Source of the DNA: Arthrobacter sp. MMS18-M83
Lineage (GTDB): Bacteria > Actinomycetota > Actinomycetes > Actinomycetales > Micrococcaceae
Reading direction: 5' to 3'
Length of the DNA: 64,000 bases
Assembly (NCBI RefSeq): GCF_026683955.1
Contig: NZ_CP113343.1
Span: 2,480,001 to 2,544,000, forward strand
In this document: positions 28,986 through 37,581 of the stretch, piece by piece
Layout of the letters: each line of letters opens with the position of its first letter
How positions within the stretch are numbered: position 1 is the stretch's first letter
The notes under the pieces: generated by a model
What the model saw: only the letters and a program-made list of their open reading frames with translations
Told to the model about the DNA's origin: nothing
Database searches by the model: none
Position numbers and translations under genes: made by a program

Positions 28986-30482
28986 GTTGCGTTGAAGGTT
29001 TACCACGCCGGGCTATGAGGGTCCCCTATGGGTAAGTGGGAGTTCGCTCGCAGTCTGGCAACGGCCGCTACAGGCGGGCGTGCCAAGAGGTGACTGGACG
29101 GACTACTTGGCGTTCGATTTGGTTCATGTACTTGCGCTCGATGAGATGCGAGCTCGATCGTTCCAGGAAGCCGCTTGCTTTCCATCTTCAGAAGGACAGT
29201 GCGCTGGCTCTGATTCCGTTGGCCGTGTATTCTCTGTACAGCCATCCACGGCAACTTTGAATTCGATAGCTCTGTCGACTGTTCTGGTGCCTGACGCCAC
29301 CATTACTGGGAATGGGCTCTCTTGGATCCCCAGTGAGTTGTGTCCCTTCCTTTTGAATCATGGGATGCGGCCTCGGGACTCAACAGAACTACTCCTCGCT
29401 AGAACTGCGCCAGAGCTGAGAATGGACTCTGCGTCCCGATTGTATGGGCGCCCCTGCTTGCCGGGCGACGTCAGACACTCGGCGCTTGTTGCTCTTCCTC
29501 GCGGCGGCATCTGGTTCTGCCGCTTGCGAACCCCACGATGCCGTCACGTGCGCCTTGGCCTGACGCGATTGTTGGACAACAATCGAGATGCTTGGAACAG
29601 AGGTTCTTGTGGGCAGTGCTGGCAGGCTGAGGGCGAGAGTTGGGAGGGGGCTCCTGCGGTCAGTCCCTCGCCGGTCTCATCGGCGAGGAGTGCTCGTTTC
29701 GTCCTTCGGATTTCAGATTCTGCCGGTCCTCCGGCTAAGCACTGCCACCCGATTATGGATTGCACGCACGTCGATTCAGCTGCGTGATTCCCGGTCCGCG
29801 TTGCTCGGCTCGGCCTACTGTAGTCAAGTTCTCTTCGATAGGACCGAGCGCTGGGGTGAGAGAAAAGTTCCGCTGTACTTCACCTTTCCCAGGCCGGCTC
29901 TAAACATGAGCGGAGCCCGTGAGTCTGTGCGCGCTATCGAGCCTCGTCCGACTCCACGCCGCCACCTGGCTCTCGACGCGCGAGTGCTAGTGGTCTCCGT
30001 CAGGCTCCCTCGGTTCAGACAAGGCTCCGGCCAAAGTTCGGTCGTGCTGCCCCTAGCTGGCACAGCCGCGGTGGCTTCTCCCAGGAACCCGGGTTGGGAG
30101 TTCTTGGAGCCCCAAGGTGGGCACGTGGCGCGCTCGTAGCGGGCGCGGGTAGTTGGGGTGGAGTTGAGCGAGTTGAGCGGCGACGCCCAGTGCTATGTGC
30201 CAGCGCCTTGGATATGGCGAGATCTAGTCCTTCTTTCCAGAGCTCGTTCACTCCCCCATGCCTGCCTGCGTTCGGGAAACAAAGAGGTCTGTGTGGCCCG
30301 GATAGGAAGGTCGCACCCAGCCCGGCCCAGTGTCTTGTGATCGACCTGGGACGCTCGCGGATCGGGACGCTATTTGTTTCCTTGACACGTATACGAGCAA
30401 ATGGTGCTTCCAACCGCTGGGCTTGTTGTACAGAACGGCAGCGCTAGCGCGAGCCGTCGGTGCGTGCTGGCTTCCCTTCGTT

Positions 30483-30520
30483 GAGCGCAATGGGGTTCGA
30501 GGAGCGCAATGACGTTCGAG
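30483..30520. repeat. 19-bp tandem duplication
   Basis: GAGCGCAATGGGGTTCGAG (30483-30501) is followed directly by GAGCGCAATGACGTTCGAG (30502-30520), two mismatches. No function seen. Confidence 0.85.
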
Positions 30521-30745
30521 CGGCGACGCCTTCGAAGACTTCCCCGCAGCGGTCCGCGACTTTGCAAGGACCACATTCGGGGTTTGCTCGAGACTGTTGT
30601 TGCCGCTCTTAGAGGCGCGGACGACGTTGCGGAGTGGCCGCGGATTGTCAATGAACATCGGACGCTCAGCAACGGTCAGGTCTAATGGGACCGTGTGGGT
30701 GTGTCAGCGAGCACGCTGGCTGGCTGTTCAAAACCCTGCGTGGCC

Positions 30746-30778
30746 CGGTGGATATCGCTGTGGATAACTTTGTTGATA
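30746..30778. repeat. 33-bp DnaA-box repeat, copy 1
   Basis: Starts CGGTGGATATCGCTG and contains the perfect DnaA box TGTGGATAA at 30759-30767. Copy 2 lies exactly 332 bp further right and differs at 4 of 33 positions. A parS site follows 114 bp after the box start. Confidence 0.85.
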
Positions 30779-30872
30779 GTCTGTCTGCTTCTTAAAGCTG
30801 AGGGTCTCAGATTTGTCGTCGCCTGTTCGGTCTGCGGCTGGAGTTTAGGCCAGCTTGAGCACGCTGACGTCT

Positions 30873-30888
30873 TGTTTCACGTGAAACA
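30873..30888. promoter_or_regulatory. parS: parS site, full consensus
   Basis: TGTTTCACGTGAAACA, a perfect 16-bp palindrome. An AT-rich patch (30910-30950) with a small GACC/GGTC hairpin follows. Confidence 0.97.
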
Positions 30889-31077
30889 AGACTGCAGAGC
30901 ATGATCTTGGCAAAATTTCCCCTTTTCGACCGTTTTTTGGTCTATTTTCGCGGTATTGAGCCCAACTTCGGTCCGATCGGAGGATTGATCTTGTATTAGA
31001 CTTGCGGGCGAACACCCATCCCCGGAGGCCGTGCCTTTTGCCCAGGGCGGAGGGGCGGCAATTCACATCCTTCTGCA

Positions 31078-31110
31078 CGGTGGATATTGCTGTGGATAAC
31101 TATGTGAATA
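31078..31110. repeat. 33-bp DnaA-box repeat, copy 2
   Basis: Starts CGGTGGATATTGCTG and contains TGTGGATAA at 31091-31099. A third partial copy (CGGTGGATATC, 31124-31134) lies 14 bp after it. A parS site starts at 31260. Confidence 0.85.
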
Positions 31111-31259
31111 ACTTTAGGTGGATCGGTGGATATCTTCCTTCGATGTGATTGTGGTTGGCATACTCTGTTGGAGCGCAGCGCCGCGATCCTGGTCGGCAGC
31201 TGGGAGGGAGGAGGCTGCGAGGTTGGTGCTGAAGGACTTCCGGCACCGTGGTCCGCCGA

Positions 31260-31275
31260 TGTTTCACGTGAAACT
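31260..31275. promoter_or_regulatory. parS: parS site
   Basis: TGTTTCACGTGAAACT; exact core, 387 bp after the 30873 site. Confidence 0.95.
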
Positions 31276-32244
31276 GCGACCACACGGATGACATCATGCG
31301 CCAGGGCTTCCGCACCGAAATGGAGAAGCGGGAACCTCAGCGCCCGCACGAGGCGCCGGTTTGTCTGGCAGAGATGGAGTCCATACTCAGCTCTTGTGGC
31401 TGCGCAAGCCGCCGCTACTCCGAAGCTCACCCGGTCGAGTGGTTGGTCGCTGACGTGGGGGCGATCTGTCGAGTCTGAGTAGAGGTTCCTCGGGATCACC
31501 TTGGTGGTGGCTTTGACTGGCAGGTCCAGAGCTTCCCCGTCAATTCTGATGCCCAGCCGTGTTCGAGGAAGTAGATCGCACGGAAGAGAGCCCTTGTCCC
31601 ACCGACTTGGCCACGTCTCATCCCGAAGCGTCCCGGTCCGAAGTCGTTCATTCCCGGGGGCGACTCGCGGCCACTTTGGTTTAGCTAGCCGTCCCAGCTA
31701 GGTTAGCCGGCGTTTGATGATACGCACTCTTGGTGCATCCAGAGGTCGACTTTGTACTCATCGGCGACTTACCGCTGGAAGACCCTAAAGCATGGGGCGA
31801 GAAGTTTCGGACTGCTTCCTTGGGCCGACACCGAGTGGCCGGTGCTATTGTTTTGCCCAACGTCACGAGTCACTCAGCTGCGCAAGGCGGAGCATCGACT
31901 GTCCCGAGCTTCAACGAGGGATCCCTTTAGAAGTGAACGGGGCTTTCGCTCCAGCGTAGGTTCTGGAGACTCTGAATTTCGCTCTGGGAATCAGTCTGAT
32001 TGATCGGGTGAGGTACTGCCCCTCAAACCGAGGATGGATCGGGTTCGAGCTTTGTGAGTCTGCGCGCTGTTCGGGCTCTGCGTAGCACTTGCAGCTAGGT
32101 CGGTCGATTCGGGTCTGCCGGACTTGGACGGTGTCCGTCTTCGAAATCGCTGGATCGCGGACGTGATCTCAGTATTGAACGCGTCGAGTGTTTCGAAGCG
32201 CAGAAGGGTACGACTGTTCCTGGCGAACCAAAGCAAGCCACGCG

Positions 32245-32308
32245 AACGATGTGATCGATGTGGGCGCAATGTCAGCAACGATGTGATCGATGCGCGCGCA
32301 ATGTCAGC
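32245..32308. repeat. 32-bp tandem duplication
   Basis: Two adjacent 32-bp units (32245-32276 and 32277-32308), each starting AACGATGTGATCGATG and ending GCGCAATGTCAGC, differing at two positions. The unit contains the palindrome GATCGATG/TGATCGA. Confidence 0.9.
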
Positions 32309-33409
32309 GATGTCCAACGGACGCCACCCTGATCGCGCGGTCGTAAGCGTACCGTCCAGTGAGGGTGCAAAATGAACGCCGCTGGGTGTTGGTTCAGCAC
32401 GTGCCATCATGCGCTCGCTCCCATTTCACCCACGGTAGTTCTGGCTCGGCGCGCGGGTCTGTTTTCCTTCCAGCCCTAACGACGGCTATCGCGGGCCGAC
32501 AGAGCCGTCAGACGCCGGTGGTGGTATACCCGCGTCCTCGGGCCCGAACACCTTGGAAGGATGCCACTGGTCTCTTGAATTCGTCGAGAGGTGGTGCTCT
32601 TTTGCCCGCCAAATGTCGGCTTTCAGGACCTAGAGTCAAGGCGAGTTTCATGTTTTGCTCTGCCCCTTCTCTCGTGAGCAACGAAGACTAGGGCGCAGCG
32701 GACCCCGGTGCCAGACCGGAGAATGGCGATGTTGAGCCAGCCAATCTAGTCGCTCACGGGGGTCTGTAGACCACGACGCATTCCCGTGAACGTCAATACG
32801 GGTCCGCAAGAACAAGCGATGCTTCCTTGAAGTGTTCCGACGTATCGAAACATGCAGGTTTGCATTCATTACTCAAAGAACAAGCTATTTCGTTTTCATG
32901 TAAAGAATCGTGGAAAACCAAGCCAGATCTCAGAGCCAAACCAGTGGGCTGTTGAGTTCGTTTCCCGGTTTGGACACAGCATGCGTTCCCCAGTCCGCAG
33001 CAGTCGTGGACGCGGGAGTTGGAGCGGGGTGCGGTGGAGACTGCTCTAGTCCGAAGGGATGGAATGGTTTGGAGGCCTATTCAGCTTCGCCCGTGGATGT
33101 CTGCAGTCCGAAATGCCCGTGGGGCTGGTGGATTTCCGGCTCGGCCGGCCGTCAGTCCGTAATCCGAGCCTCAGGGTAGTCTCTAACATGTGTTGCAGTT
33201 GCACGGAGTCGTTGCTGCCCAAGGCTGCGAGAGCGCCTCCTTCTGGCGCCCTTTAACATCCAGCCCCACGGTGCTGCGATACCAAGTTCACAGTGGCACC
33301 CTTCCCGCGCCAATTGAATGGGTACTTAGACGAACCTCCGATAATGAGGAGCTGCTACAGTGCACGACCCCGTCACTGTGTCCGGGCCGCCTCCGAGCCA
33401 GACGCACGC

Positions 33410-33425
33410 TGTTTCACGTGAAACA
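33410..33425. promoter_or_regulatory. parS: parS site, full consensus
   Basis: TGTTTCACGTGAAACA, perfect 16-bp palindrome. Confidence 0.97.
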
Positions 33426-33742
33426 AGTGGGTAAAGGCCGCGCCTTAGCTGCGGTAGCTGTGCACGGACGAGCCTTGGGTAGTCCCTCTATCTCGCGCTG
33501 GTAATAGCGTGCATCCCGTAGTACCTGACGCGTGGCGTGGAAGTGGGAATCGGCATCGAGATCGGCGTGGACAGCGCGGTCCGCACATGCCTACACCGGC
33601 CTGGGATCTGCGCGCCATTCCCGCGCACCACTGGGTAAGAGGACATCATCATGCGCATGGCACGTGGTGAGTTCGCGAGCGACGCCGGCCCTGGACCTTG
33701 GAACTCAGAACTCGGAAAAACGGCGACTGCAACGGCCATGGG

Positions 33743-33758
33743 TGTTTCACGTGAAACA
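33743..33758. promoter_or_regulatory. parS: parS site, full consensus
   Basis: TGTTTCACGTGAAACA, perfect; 333 bp after the previous site. Confidence 0.97.
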
Positions 33759-33841
33759 TTACCCAAAGCAGGTTCTTCACCAATCTATCGTGCAAACTTA
33801 CAAATCCAGGTGCATCCAGACTCATCGGCAAAGCCTTGCAT

Positions 33842-33857
33842 TGTTTCACGTGAAACC
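33842..33857. promoter_or_regulatory. parS: parS site
   Basis: TGTTTCACGTGAAACC; exact core, 99 bp after the previous site. Confidence 0.95.
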
Positions 33858-34256
33858 GGCTCCTCAATCCATAAGGCCTTTTGCACCGAAGTAAGGGACT
33901 CCACCGGCCGGACACAAGGATTGTGGCTAGAGGCTTCGCAAGAGACCTGGAAAATAGCGAAATGATCAATTCTGGGCGGCCAACCACAGAGGCCACCGCA
34001 TTCCGGCCCTACCCCAGATAGGCAAGACGCTCCTTCTGGGCTGGGCGCTTCTCCCTCAAGATCACCAGGTTTAGAAACTGGAAAAAGGTTCCTGACCGCG
34101 GACTTCGGGCAAACGCGAGCATTAGCAGGAAGACCTCCATCCATGCCTTGGCTCGAACATCAAGCCACTACACCAAGAACCCGAATGGCGACGCGGTGAA
34201 GGGACACCTGGAGCGGAGGGCATGAAAGGACCCGGCCACCAAAAGGACGAGGGAAC

Positions 34257-34297
34257 GAAAAAACCGGTGGCTCCCGCTCACAAGCGGGAACCACCGG
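34257..34297 (-). terminator. Rho-independent terminator of trxB-trxA
   Basis: On the minus strand CCGGTGG + TCCCGCT arms pair with AGCGGGA + CCACCGG (one internal mismatch, 4-nt loop) and a run of seven T follows. It marks the end of the trxBA transcript and the right edge of the gene-free region. Confidence 0.9.
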
Positions 34298-34352
34298 CCG
34301 AGTCAGGAAGCGCCACCAAAGTGCGGCGCTCAAGCCTTAAGACAAGACGAAC

Positions 34353-34679
34353 CTAGGACAGGACGGACTCAAATTCCTTTTCGAAGAACTGCTTCGGCTT
34401 GGCACCGATAACCGTGCTCTTCACTTCTCCCCCACTGAAGAGGTAGACGGCCGGAATTGACGTGATGCCGTACTCGGCGGCGATGGCGGGGTTGTCGTCG
34501 ACGTTGAGCTTGACGACATCAACCTTGTCTCCGTATTCAACCGAGATCTCGTCGAGGATTGGACCCAACTTACGGCACGGGCCGCACCACTCTGCCCAGA
34601 AGTCCACGATGACCGGCTTTTCAGCGGCCAGGACGTCGGTGCTGAAACTGGCGTCGGTAACGTCTTTAGCGTTGCTCAT
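34353..34679 (-). CDS. trxA: Thioredoxin
   Basis: 108 aa, normal length. The redox site is in VIVDFWAEWCGPCRKLGPIL (WCGPC), and the cis-proline region reads YGITSIPAVYLF. Cytosolic general disulfide reductase, reduced by TrxB. GGGAAAG precedes the ATG. It follows trxB by 36 bp on the same strand, so the pair is an operon. Confidence 0.97.
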   Translation of the reverse strand: MSNAKDVTDASFSTDVLAAEKPVIVDFWAEWCGPCRKLGPILDEISVEYGDKVDVVKLNVDDNPAIAAEYGITSIPAVYLFSGGEVKSTVIGAKPKQFFEKEFESVLS

Positions 34680-34715
34680 AATTCTTTCCCTTCGAATGGA
34701 TGGCTGCTGTGCCGA

Positions 34716-35672
34716 TTAGGCGTGCAGGTCTGCAAGATAGTGTTCGACGTCCAAGGCCGCGACACAACCGGAGCCCGCGGCCGTGATGGCCTGCCGGTAG
34801 GTGGGGTCGACAACGTCGCCGGCGGCGAAGACGCCCTTGATGCTCGTCTTGGAACTGCGGCCCTCGACGGCGATGGTGCCTTCTGGGGACAGCTCCAGTT
34901 TGCCCTTCACGAGTTCCGTGCGGGGGTCATTACCGATGGCCACGAAAACGCCAGTGACGGCGAGTTCGGACTCGGTACCGTCCACGAGGCTCTTCAGCTT
35001 CAGGCCGGTCACCTTGTCACCGCCGATGACATCTTCCACGGCGGTGTTCCACACGAAGTTGATCTTCTCGTGGGCCTGGGCACGATCGCCCATGATCTTG
35101 GAAGCCTTCAGCGTGTCCCGGCGGTGCACCACAGTGACCGACTTGGCGAACTTGGTGAGGAAGAGTGCCTCCTCCATGGCCGAGTCGCCGCCACCGATCA
35201 CTGCAATGTCCTGGTCCTTGAAGAAGAAACCGTCACAGGTTGCACACCAGCTCACGCCATGGCCGGAGAGACGCTTTTCGTTCGCCAGGCCGAGTTCCCG
35301 GTAGGCGGAACCGGTCGACAAAATGACCGCCCGGGCCTTGAAGGTCTCGCCCGTGCCGATGGTCACGGTCTTGATGTCGCCGTCGAGATCTAGTTCGGTG
35401 ACATCCTCAAACTGGATCTCGGTCCCGAAGCGCGCCGCCTGTTTTTCGAAGTTCTCCATGAGATCAGGTCCCATGACGCCGTCAGGGAATCCCGGGTAGT
35501 TTTCGACGTCTGTTGTGTTCATCAGTTCGCCACCGGCAGTCACAGAACCGGCGATAAGCAGCGGGTTCATGTTGGCGCGTGCCGTGTAGACGGCCGCCGT
35601 GTAGCCGGCAGGCCCGGAGCCTACGATGATGACATCACGTACGTTGGACGCGGTGTTTTCTGCGTTGCTCAC
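34716..35672 (-). CDS. trxB: Thioredoxin reductase (NADPH)
   Basis: 318 aa starting with GTG. FAD motif IIVGSGPAGYTAAVYTARA, redox-active WCATCDGFFF, NADPH motif VIGGGDSAMEEALFLTKFA and C-terminal GVFAAGDVVDPTYRQAITAA. It passes electrons from NADPH through FAD to TrxA. Upstream (35673-35882) is a 210-bp gap with no gene; GAAGAGGTT is the ribosome binding site. Confidence 0.97.
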   Translation of the reverse strand: MSNAENTASNVRDVIIVGSGPAGYTAAVYTARANMNPLLIAGSVTAGGELMNTTDVENYPGFPDGVMGPDLMENFEKQAARFGTEIQFEDVTELDLDGDIKTVTIGTGETFKARAVILSTGSAYRELGLANEKRLSGHGVSWCATCDGFFFKDQDIAVIGGGDSAMEEALFLTKFAKSVTVVHRRDTLKASKIMGDRAQAHEKINFVWNTAVEDVIGGDKVTGLKLKSLVDGTESELAVTGVFVAIGNDPRTELVKGKLELSPEGTIAVEGRSSKTSIKGVFAAGDVVDPTYRQAITAAGSGCVAALDVEHYLADLHA

Positions 35673-35882
35673 TGTTGGGTGAACCTCTTCCTTAGTCGAT
35701 GCACCGGATTATCGCGGCCGGCCACATGGCACAACCCTATGGCGGCGTCGAATATTCCGGCGTTTCCGGGGACCCTAATATCCACCACCATTCAGGGTAC
35801 CGTCTGGTGGCGCAGGGCATGGAAGGGCGCAGGCTCCGTTACCTGAGTTGACGGCCCAGCCGTCGACTACTGAATCGTGTAT

Positions 35883-37439
35883 TTACTGGACCTTGATCTC
35901 GGCGAGGCGCAGGCCGAAACCGTAGCGGGTCTTGGGCGCGGTCAGCTTGGGCAGCGACTTAATGGAGATGATCACGTACTGGGCGGTTGCGGGGGTACTG
36001 AGCGGCATGGTGAGCTCCGGAGAGGTGAAGCTGTTGGTGCCTACCAGCTTGGCACCGTCCATGGCCGGCCGATCGTTAGTGTAAACGCTGATGTTTCCAC
36101 CGGAAGCACCCAACTGGCTCAGCGTGATGGACTTAACCTGCGCGGGCGCCTTGAGCTTGACCAGCAGGGAAACTCCGTCAGGCGCGAGTCCACCCCAGTC
36201 CGCAGTGGCGAACTCCATATCTGACCAGTAGCTCGCGGCATTGCCGTCGAACGTCTTGACCAGGTCTTTGTCGTAGGTAGCCGCAAATTCAAAATCGCCC
36301 ATGCGGGTGACTCCGTCAATGACCGGCGGCGCGACGACGGCAGTGGCCGACTCGGTGCTGCTCGGCTGTCCGGATCCTGTTTGAGACGCTGAGGTGGACT
36401 GCTTGGCCGCGGGAGTGCCGCCCGGGATGAGATTACCGAGGTTGGTGACCGCAAGTATCAATCCGACGATCAGGACGGCGGCGAGGACGCCGCCCACCAG
36501 CCACCGGAACGAACGGGGCTCGCGCACGGGTTCGTCGTCGTAGTATTCGTCCTCGTCGAGGGGATCGGCTTGCTCCCGGGCCGTGGCCGGGAAACTCGAC
36601 GCGCCCCGGTTGTACCCGCCCGAAGCGCGGCCTGCAGCAGCACCGGCCGCACCGCGGGAGGTGGCGGCGTCGTCGTTGATGAAGCCATAGTCGTCCTCGG
36701 ACCAGAGCGAGACCTTGGCGTCCTGGGCAGGGCCCAGAGGCGCCGGCGCAGGAGGAGTCGATGCTGGAACGGCCTGCGTTGCCGGCCCCTTCTGGATTTG
36801 CTGGGGGGCGGTCTGGTTCGGCTGTACGGTCGAAGACGCCTCGGTGGAAGCGTTGGCCGCAGCGGCGAGGCGGGAACCAATGCCACCTGGGGCCGACGCG
36901 GGCCGGCTGGCAGGCAAGGGAGGAACCACGGGGCGGCGCTTTTCTTCGGCGGCGGCTGCCGCTTGCGATCCACCGACCGGATTGGGCTCGACGCCGTCGT
37001 AATTGATGTACTCGGCGTCATGCTCTTCGTCGTCGTACAGTCCGTCGTAAGTTTCGGGCTCGCGGGACCGGGCTTGGCCGAAGATCTCGCTTCCGAGCGT
37101 GTCCGTGAAGAACGGCTCGACGTACGGCGGGTTGGTGGCCACCACGAGGTCCAACAGATCAGGAGCACTGCTGTGGTTGGTGATGAGGTACGTGGTGCTG
37201 TCGCTGACGCCGAGATCGAGGATCTGGACGTGCCCGGGCCGTTCACCGGTGGCTACTTCCCGGGCGCTCTTGGCAACTTGCTCGGCGTTTCCGGGGCCGG
37301 CCACGAGGATACTGACGGGCCTGTTAAGGACCTGGTCGACGCCGTCGAGCACCAGATCTTGGTCGTGCGAAGTCAACACGGTGGCTGTGACTTTGTAGCG
37401 GCCGCCAAGCACTGATCCGACATCGATCGGGTGGGACAC
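35883..37439 (-). CDS. MurJ-linked pseudokinase-like membrane protein with C-terminal discoidin-like domain
   Basis: 518 aa from GTG 37439 (AGGAGG 6 bp upstream). Residues 8-110 look like a decayed kinase N-lobe (LGGRYKVTATVLTSHDQDLV), with no catalytic HRD or DFG motifs. A long acidic and Pro/Ala-rich linker (115-320) follows, then one membrane helix (WLVGGVLAAVLIVGLILAVT) and an extracytoplasmic domain (about 380-518) resembling F5/8C or NPCBM carbohydrate-binding folds (NAASYWSDMEFATADWGGLA, YVIISIKSLPKL). Mycobacterial MviN fuses MurJ, pseudokinase and such a domain in one chain; here they are separate neighbours. Confidence 0.8.
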   Translation of the reverse strand: MSHPIDVGSVLGGRYKVTATVLTSHDQDLVLDGVDQVLNRPVSILVAGPGNAEQVAKSAREVATGERPGHVQILDLGVSDSTTYLITNHSSAPDLLDLVVATNPPYVEPFFTDTLGSEIFGQARSREPETYDGLYDDEEHDAEYINYDGVEPNPVGGSQAAAAAEEKRRPVVPPLPASRPASAPGGIGSRLAAAANASTEASSTVQPNQTAPQQIQKGPATQAVPASTPPAPAPLGPAQDAKVSLWSEDDYGFINDDAATSRGAAGAAAGRASGGYNRGASSFPATAREQADPLDEDEYYDDEPVREPRSFRWLVGGVLAAVLIVGLILAVTNLGNLIPGGTPAAKQSTSASQTGSGQPSSTESATAVVAPPVIDGVTRMGDFEFAATYDKDLVKTFDGNAASYWSDMEFATADWGGLAPDGVSLLVKLKAPAQVKSITLSQLGASGGNISVYTNDRPAMDGAKLVGTNSFTSPELTMPLSTPATAQYVIISIKSLPKLTAPKTRYGFGLRLAEIKVQ

Positions 37440-37581
37440 GGGTTCCTCCTAGACTGTCCGGAAGCTGCGGGTCCTGAATACGGGATCCGGCCAGCCGGGT
37501 GACCCGTGGTCTGCAACTACCTGTATTAGTTTCTGATCCTAGCGGATTGGGCCGTTCCGGCCCCCGGTTTGCGCTGATGCG

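Larger units (their letters stand above)
28214..34256. other. Gene-free parS-rich region (candidate centromere)
   Basis: About 6 kb with no gene I can support. All open frames are short, lack family signatures and lie across palindromes or repeats. It holds seven exact parS cores and one single-mismatch parS, two DnaA-box repeats, and two short tandem repeats. The base composition looks less GC-rich than the coding flanks (by eye only). It ends at the trxA terminator. Together with 25052-25347, left of the IS elements, the ancestral stretch would have been about 6.3 kb. Confidence 0.75.

Noticed and set aside
29080..29787. 235-aa open frame in the gene-free region
   Set aside because: No ribosome binding site, no domain, irregular composition; similar-sized frames occur on both strands here.
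32893..32906. TTTTCATGTAAAGA, a parS-like palindrome
   Set aside because: Five mismatches to the 14-bp core, too many to claim a ParB site.
28214..34256. Possible rRNA, tRNA or large structured RNA in the gene-free region
   Set aside because: No tRNA cloverleaf or rRNA signature found on reading; the only clear palindromes are parS sites.
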